NCBI GenBank assembly: GCA_030272585.1
Contig: BSYQ01000001.1
Span: forward strand, 5,518,001 to 5,582,000
DNA length: 64,000 nt
Direction: 5' to 3'
Source: Bryopsis sp. KO-2023
Lineage: Eukaryota > Chlorophyta > Ulvophyceae > Bryopsidales > Bryopsidaceae
Shown here: positions 57,530-64,000 of the stretch, piece after piece
How positions within the stretch are numbered: position 1 is the stretch's first letter
Layout: each line of letters begins with the position of its first letter
Notes under the pieces: model-generated
What the model saw: only the letters and a program-made list of their open reading frames with translations
Databases searched by the model: none
What the model was told of the DNA's origin: nothing
Program-made: the position numbers and the translations under genes

Positions 57530-60068
57530 CACCCGCTCCTCGAATGTGCCGTCGCGTTTGGTGGTCAGGTGTTTGTTGCTGGGATAGCCCGACCTCCTGT
57601 CGACGATGGTGTTATTATTATTTTTTTTCTTATCTGCTCGGGTTAAAAAAAACTTAGTATCTTATAGTTCTGTAGAAAAAAAGGAGGGATCTTAAAAAAA
57701 TGTGGGGAGGGGTGTTGAATTGCGTTTGCTTTGGAAGTGGGGAAAGGATTTGGTCCTGTTTCAAGAATCGAGATTAACAAGATTTCAATGGTTATATTGT
57801 TCTGAGTTAAAGATGATTTGCATATTCACGTTCCATTCTCCCACCCAGCTGATGCATGCACTCAAGCCAGGAATTTTTCAAAAAAAGAGAGAAAGAACAA
57901 TGCATTTGTCCAGGGCTACTATGTATTCCTCAATTCATGGACGGAGGTTTCAATTGGTTGTGACAGCGAACACCCCAAACCCCATTTGGTATTTTAGGCC
58001 CCTCCCCTCAAAAACGAATTTGCAGAGCCAGGGGCATGGTGATGTTAAACATTTTCGAGAAGAGAATTGTGTGATTGGATGAGCAAAGAATTCTGGAATC
58101 TTTTTACACTTGAGTTGGTTGGTGTTCACTTGGGCCCTGTTTCTAGTCTCAATCAATGAGCTGTTCATCCTTGCGCCCGTCCTTGCACTTTCCACACCAA
58201 CCACCGCTCTCCAATCGTCCACCCACGGATTCGAACTGCATAACGCTGGAAGTTAACTCTTTAATGAGCAAAGAGGATCCACTTTCTACCAAATTGGCAC
58301 GAAACCTTCGCAGTGATGGACAAAAGATACATAAGATGCAATTAGTCTTTCCTTGTGTAAGTGGTGAGGTGATTTGATGTTGTGACCTGAAACAGCCCAA
58401 CTGGTCACGAGTTGGGTGATTGGAATTCTGATTATTCAAGGGGCAGTGTAAGTAGCTTCAAACTGTAAGGAGAAAGGCTGTAGAGGAAGGCTGTCTGTTA
58501 TTGTCAGTGGTGAATGGATCGTCAAGAGGTATAAAATGGTTTGCCACTATGAGCATGGACACTCGAGGAACGAGGAGGGGAATGAGGTTCATGATTTTCT
58601 CTCTCTCGAAAGGTAACTATTGTTGTAGAGCCCAATAGAATCGGAATCGGTATGGGAGAGTCCTGCCCAACGATTGGCGAGCGATGAAGAATCAAGCGGT
58701 TGTGTAACGGAGGATCGGAGAGCTTCATCAAATAATCATCAACTGATTGTGTAAGGGAGAGAGAGAATGTGGGACTGTGGAATCTGTTGGAATCCTTGTG
58801 ACCATCCCCTGAACCACAGTAATCGTCAGTCTGCATGAGCAGTCAAGTGGCAGATAGGAATGGCCCCGCGGCGCCGCATCAGTCAAGAGAAACACTCACA
58901 CGTAGCAGCTGCTAGTAATGGCCAGATGGATTCCACCCGAGACCTGCAACCTGTTTCGACATTGGCGCGAAGGGGTTGCCCCGATGGGCTGGAATTGGAA
59001 CCCCCCCCAAAACCGAAGCTGAAGTCCCAAAGGCGTCAGCCACCAATTGAATGATGTGTGTCAGTCCCCTTCACTCAAAAAGACAGCTGGCGATTTGTCC
59101 TGTGGACCGTAATTTTTTTTTGATTTGATATGGCGCGGGTTCGCTCACAGACAAAAGACAAAACGTCTCGCCAAAAACGAAAAAACCTCGACACTACGAG
59201 CGCACTGATGAACACTTTCAGCTGATAGCGATGTGCGGGAGATGCAACAGGCCATGGTAAACTACAGGACTCGACACGAGTGCAACGTACGCCATCGTCG
59301 TCGTCGCGGTCGTGCCAGTTCTTCAACTCGCGCTCGGTTTTCCATCTGTCTCGGTGTTTACGCAGCGAGCACGTCGTGTGTTTCGTGAATCTTTTCGAGT
59401 GCAAGCGATCATCTCGGGACTGTGACCGTGTACCCATTCCTCCGTTGCGAGAGGTCTGGGTTGTATGTCCAGCGAGGACGCTGATGGCAAGTTACCTGTC
59501 GAGGGAAGAGCGTGAAAGAGCGTCGTTGACTCGCGTAAGACGTTTTTTACGTCGTAACTATTCCAGTTTCAAGACCAAACGTGGCCTGAGAAGAAACGGG
59601 GAGTTCTCGAGGAAGTTTTCTGTGCATTCGGGATATTCTCCGAGAGAAGTCCTTTTTCTTCGACGCGTACGTGGATGTCAGTGCGACCGTTACGAATTTG
59701 TCCCCACCACAAGCTTTCGAGCGTTTTGCGTGCATGATTATTCCGGTTGCGGCGGAGCAAAATCGTACCGCCTTTCTCGAAAGAACCGAGCGAATTCCTG
59801 ATTCCCTGCGCGCAGAACCTCCCAACTTGATGCGGCACATCAGCCCCACGTAAATTGATACCATGAATATCAGTTGGCAGGAAAACAACCCCACAGTTTA
59901 AAACCATCAGAAACCACATACTTCCCTGCCAAAAAAAGTTCAGGAGAAAAATATTTTGTGGGAAGTGGTGCTGCTCAGATTGCATTTTCACAATTCAATT
60001 CTGTGGGAGAGAGAGAGAGAGTCAACCTTGTGGATCGCTTGTCAAATTGGGTTCTGTTCTGGGGTTTG
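57530..60068. other. Intergenic region, Qa-SNARE to ARM-repeat gene
   Basis: About 2.5 kb. Several medium ORFs (58860-59054 and 59280-59801 on plus, 59569-59991 on minus) overlap each other and lack domains. A short ATG-initiated stretch near 59466 (MSSEDADGKLPVEGRA) could be a 5' exon of the ARM gene, unproven. Confidence 0.4.
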
Positions 60069-61757
60069 ATGCAGACGTCAGTACATGAAATTTTGCTAGA
60101 TGGAAGCTCCACGATCTTGGAGACTCGCTCCACCCTGGATGTGGACACCCCGAGGGGCCTCGACTGGGATTTGGAGCCTGGGGAAGTAGAGATGCAATCT
60201 CTGCTGGCAAAGCTCCGAGTAGGAGACGCCACCACCCAGAGAATCGCCGTTTGGATGATCGCCAATTTGGCCATGGATGCCAGAAACAGAGAGAGCATTG
60301 TGAAAACTGGGTCCATTTTCCTGCTCGTTCGACTCATGAGAACGGATAGCCTCGGGAAAGCAGACGGTTTGAGGGCGCTGATGAGTTTGAGTTGCAGCCG
60401 AGCGGTGTGTGGAGAGCTGGCTGATGTTAAGGGGGTCGAGGTCGTCTTGGAGACTATGAGATGCCGGAGCGGGTCGCACCTGGAGCAAGGCTATTGCATG
60501 TCTGTCTTGGCAAACCTGTGCAAGTATGAAAAATCGAGGAAATTGGTGGTTGCCGAGGGAGGATGCAAGCTTTTGCTGGACGTGGTCCGCTGGCGAAACG
60601 CTGCTGAAAAGCATTTGGCATTCCAGGCCCTCATGCACTTGTCAGAGAACCCAGACGCCCGGATGGAGATTTGCAGGGGCGATGGGATTAAGGCTGCCAC
60701 AGATGCATTGACCGTATGTTCGTCGCCGGGGGCTAAATCCTGCCTAGCCAGATTGGTGGGGAACCTTGCGAAAGAAACGACCCATGGGAATAGTTTTGAG
60801 CAGGGGTGCTGCGTATGCCAACTCGTCCAGCTTTTGAGTGCCGATCACGATGAGGTCGCGTTGCATGCGCTGGAGAGCATCTCTCATTTGGCGCATGTCC
60901 CGAAAATGCGGGTTTTGATTTGCAGAGAGGGGGGCATCCGGCCCATAATCAACCTCCTGCAATCCTGTGATAAACGGTTCTCCAGCATAGCGATCCACAC
61001 TCTGGAAGAATTATCCAAGTGTGGTGAAATCGCAGCCGCCATCGTTCGGAAAGGAGGGGTCAAGGAACTGATACGAGTGTTGCGGGAAGACAACCAGCTC
61101 TCGGCATTGCTACCTTTGGCAAATATCGCAGAGGTGGACGGCAGTGAGGCGCTGTTGATCAGAGAGGAATGCATACCGCTCCTGATGTCGGCTTCCATAA
61201 TGGCGTCCTGTACCAACATCCGATTGGGCAGCCTTCGCTGCCTTTCTGTTTTGAGTAAAAACAGCTCCACGCATCGTGTGTTTCGGGAAAAGCATGTCTT
61301 GCACAATTTGGTGTCCCTGATTGAAGTCAACAGGAGTAACGCAGAGGCGACGGCGTTGGCTTGCTGGATAGTTGGGCGCTTGTCTGAGAAACGGCAAGGG
61401 CGAAAACTGGTCCAAGAAACCGGGGTGGTTTCCCACCTGATCGAAGTTTTGGAGAGGGGGGATCCCAGGTGCAAAAAGGCAGCCACGTACGCTCTCGCCA
61501 AAATCTCCCCGGACCGAAAAATTCGAATGCTGTTTGCGAAATACGAGCATATCCTCCCAACCGTGATCAAGACTCGAGAATCGTGCAAGGTGGAAGAGGA
61601 GCAGTACGGAATCGACAGTGAGGTGCTGAATGGGGCAATTCCACTTGCACTAAAAGACTTTGTAGCGAGGGAGGCACACAGGGGGACATTTCTGTACAGC
61701 GTCGTACTGAGATTTTTCAACATGTTGTTCTTATCGTTTTGGGAAAAGAGAGTTTAG
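60069..61757 (+). CDS. Armadillo-repeat protein, uninterrupted ORF
   Basis: 562 codons from ATG 60069 (MQTSVHEILLDGSSTILETR) to the stop at 61757; the frame is open further upstream to about 59874 but has no ATG there, so an upstream exon is possible. From about residue 40 there are ten or so ARM-type units of about 42 residues, such as QRIAVWMIANLAMDARNRES, EQGYCMSVLANLCKYEKSRK, EVALHALESISHLAHVPKMR and KKAATYALAKISPDRKIRML. ARM superhelices bind proteins; the partner is unknown. The absence of introns over 1.7 kb contrasts with the neighbours. It is not TTC12 and shares no extra domain with it. Confidence 0.8.
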   Translation: MQTSVHEILLDGSSTILETRSTLDVDTPRGLDWDLEPGEVEMQSLLAKLRVGDATTQRIAVWMIANLAMDARNRESIVKTGSIFLLVRLMRTDSLGKADGLRALMSLSCSRAVCGELADVKGVEVVLETMRCRSGSHLEQGYCMSVLANLCKYEKSRKLVVAEGGCKLLLDVVRWRNAAEKHLAFQALMHLSENPDARMEICRGDGIKAATDALTVCSSPGAKSCLARLVGNLAKETTHGNSFEQGCCVCQLVQLLSADHDEVALHALESISHLAHVPKMRVLICREGGIRPIINLLQSCDKRFSSIAIHTLEELSKCGEIAAAIVRKGGVKELIRVLREDNQLSALLPLANIAEVDGSEALLIREECIPLLMSASIMASCTNIRLGSLRCLSVLSKNSSTHRVFREKHVLHNLVSLIEVNRSNAEATALACWIVGRLSEKRQGRKLVQETGVVSHLIEVLERGDPRCKKAATYALAKISPDRKIRMLFAKYEHILPTVIKTRESCKVEEEQYGIDSEVLNGAIPLALKDFVAREAHRGTFLYSVVLRFFNMLFLSFWEKRV

Positions 61758-63968
61758 TCAACCCCCTCCCTGGAACGAGGGGGAAAAGATTTTTCGTTTC
61801 GATCTGTACCAACCGTACGATCGTTATTAGAGTCTGCAAGGGGGCGGTTTCAGTTTTTGTGTGGTCGATGGGGGAATTAATGGGGAGGACGATCCCCAGG
61901 GAAAATGAGGGTCGGGAAAAGAGTGAGAATGAGGGTTGGGAAAAGAGTGAGAATGAGGCATAAGGTGCATTGCGCTGGAGAAAATCATCCTTTGGAAATG
62001 GGTTTAGTTTATGGAATATTTCCCCTCTCTGTTTCTTGGGGTCAGCATTATTTTATACAAGTTGAGGTGCTATTTAGGGACAAATGGGGGACAGTCGAAA
62101 ATGTGGGGTAGAATTGAGGTTGGAAAGATCATCTATTTATAGAGTGCAAAATTTTTAGGCCTTGTATGTTATATTTGGCTAGAAAAACCAAAAAAAAGCG
62201 AAAGGGTGAAAAGTGGAACAGAAACAGTTCTGCCCCCTCCCCCTTTTTTTTTTTCTTATGTGTTTTTGGACATTTTGAATTTAATGGAAGATTAGTGCAA
62301 AATATTTAACAGGGATGGTGGTGGGGACTTGAAGGGAAATGAAACCCCCAAGAAAAAATGCCATAATGTCGTCGACCTCTTCAGCAAAAAGAGAGATAGC
62401 CTCAACTATACACGGTTTTTTGTCTAGGTTTTTACAGCGTGATGATTTTAGTATTAGTTTTAAGAAAGAACAATGGGCTCTTTTTATTTTTATTTTTTTG
62501 ATATTTGTCTCCTTTGGGGAAAAAAACGTGGTCACAGGGCTTTTTTTTTTTTCCGTTCTGTTCTGCTTTTTTTTGTTTGTTGTGTCTTTTTGCGGGGTGT
62601 ATTGCCTGACCACGAGGAACTTTTGAAAAAACAAAGAAAAAAAAAATACTACTAAACTGAAGAGAAAACCACTAAAGTTGCAATGTGATGAGAGAGAGAG
62701 TTGAAAAAAAAAAAAAAATCTTCTCAATGTATGTACTTTTTATATATATATATACGAATATCAGGAAGAATTGGCTCTAGCCTGTGTTGCTAAATCAATT
62801 TTGTCCCTTTTGAGGGTTCCTTCGTGGAGTAGATTTCTGACGGAAAAATTTGCCGTTTTGGGGTGATATGATTTCTATCTTACGCATGTTTTTTTTTATT
62901 TTAATTTTGGAGGGGGGTTGGGTGGGTTTTTGGAAAAGGGGTGCATTGACAGAGAATAACAACTTGACATTCGCCCAGTCTGGGGGCGATGAAGCATAAC
63001 GGGTGTGTTCACGGGGAAAAAAAAAGGGAGAAAAAGAAAAGGAAAGGAGGAAAAAAAAGAAGAAAGGAAACACCAGGAAAGAAAAAGAAAAAAAAAAAGG
63101 AATGCCTTTTTTATGAATTTGTGAATAAGTGAAACGATCGAGTGGTCTGAAGAAGCAACCCGATATATTGTGACAGCTTTTGAGTGTAGGCCCATCGAGG
63201 AGAGGATGCACAACATTTCATTGAGTGGTGAAAAAGGGAGGATGTTCGGCATGGAAGGGGGGGGGGGGGGAAGGGGTGGGTGAAATCTGGGATTTTGTAC
63301 AGCTTCTAGAGGAATGTGGGGTAAAAAAAAAGGCGTTCGCAGCCTGACATATTTGACTTGTTCAACACGCAATGCAAGCATGACGAACCCAATGTCGATA
63401 TGCTTTCTAGAAAACGGGTCATTGAGTTTCTTTTTGTTCGGGGGGGAGGAGTTGGGGTGGAGGCTTAAGAAGATGCTGAATGTTTAGGTGAATGGACAGT
63501 TTTGTTTTTTTTTGTTGTTCTGTCTTGATGGGCTCCTCAGTGGATTTGATTTGTTCGGTGGGCGACCACTTTTTTTTGTGAAATGTCAGCAAAGGTGCAG
63601 CCTTGTCCAGACTGGAAGGAGGAATGTTTTCTCCTTGTGGGTGGATGGGCTTGTGCAATCGTATTGTAATGAAATGTCAATTAAGTGAGAATCATATTGT
63701 CACGTTTCGCTTTTCCTCCCCATGGGCTTCTGCGCATGTAATTTTTGGTTTGGTTTGGTTTTCCTCCCCTCAAAGAACTGCAATTCACCGGCTGAAATTA
63801 ATCGAAAGACGAATTTTTGATACTTTGATTGATTTACGAAATCGTACGGAGTGTTGGGTGACGCAGTAAGACATTGAGTTTGGTGTCGCACTGCTGGTGT
63901 TTTTTTTTCTTGAGAGAAAACAGCAGAAGTCACGGAAACGTCGACCGCAACGTCGAAACGTGCGAAAA
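61758..63968. other. Intergenic region, downstream of the ARM gene
   Basis: About 2.2 kb rich in T-, A- and G-runs. Contains a 26-bp near-duplicate at about 61903-61960 (GGGAAAAGAGTGAGAATGAG twice). No supported gene. Confidence 0.5.
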
Positions 63969-64000
63969 ATGGCGTCTTCTATGATGCAACCGCAAATCAT
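63969..64000 (+). CDS. Possible start of a gene running out of the window
   Basis: An ATG in good context (AAAATGG) opens MASSMMQPQI and stays open to the window end. Too short to identify; the preceding 200 bases are free of long ORFs on this strand, as expected for a promoter. Confidence 0.3.
   Translation, partial: MASSMMQPQI

Noticed and set aside
60884-61723. 279-codon minus-strand ORF
   Set aside because: Exact antisense of the armadillo-repeat ORF, where the plus strand shows clear ARM repeats.

Overview
This window comes from a nuclear eukaryotic genome. Almost every recognisable gene is split by GT-AG introns, with exons of tens to a few hundred bases. Base composition is moderate, and non-coding DNA is full of homopolymer runs, (AT)n and (CA)n tracts. 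A TTC12 homologue, known for assembling ciliary dynein arms, points to an organism with motile flagella. I read it as a gene-dense, intron-rich flagellated protist or alga; the species cannot be fixed from the sequence alone.

Layout: (1) 81-6372 (+) SEC31, the COPII outer-coat subunit, 5' end outside the window. (2) 6972-10762 (-) a large protein with a disordered N-terminus and two calponin-homology domains. (3) 12159-14449 (-) an unrecognised Pro/Gln-rich protein, then 15464-16022 (+) a tiny three-exon SDHAF1-type LYR protein. (4) 16612-19424 (-) a BRO1-domain protein, divergent from TTC12 (19483-23345, +), which converges on a coiled-coil protein (23492-26785, -). (5) 28403-31245 a complete CACTA-type DNA transposon with 33-bp perfect inverted repeats, 3-bp target duplication and a subterminal repeat array. 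(6) 32862-36626 (-) a phosphatase in which an inactive rhodanese domain, a dual-specificity phosphatase domain and an FHA domain are joined in one reading frame, divergent from a single-pass membrane protein (36953-38803, +). (7) 39483-40337 (-) an intronless mitochondrial carrier, divergent from RPN9/PSMD13 (40768-43491, +). (8) 43926-47963 one or two unrecognised genes. (9) 50536-54907 (-) a NAK/AAK1-family kinase, divergent from a syntaxin-16/SYP4-type Qa-SNARE (55323-57529, +). (10) 60069-61757 (+) an uninterrupted armadillo-repeat ORF. A new gene may start at 63969.

Several genes serve membrane traffic (SEC31, BRO1, NAK kinase, Qa-SNARE) and two mitochondria (SDHAF1, carrier), but I see no operon-like logic; neighbours are arranged as divergent pairs sharing short promoter regions. 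Exon borders were read by eye from GT/AG signals plus reading-phase agreement. Where the phase closes across all exons (SEC31, the CH protein, SDHAF1, the DSP-FHA protein, RPN9, the Qa-SNARE) the models are strong; elsewhere only the extent and the clearest exons are claimed.
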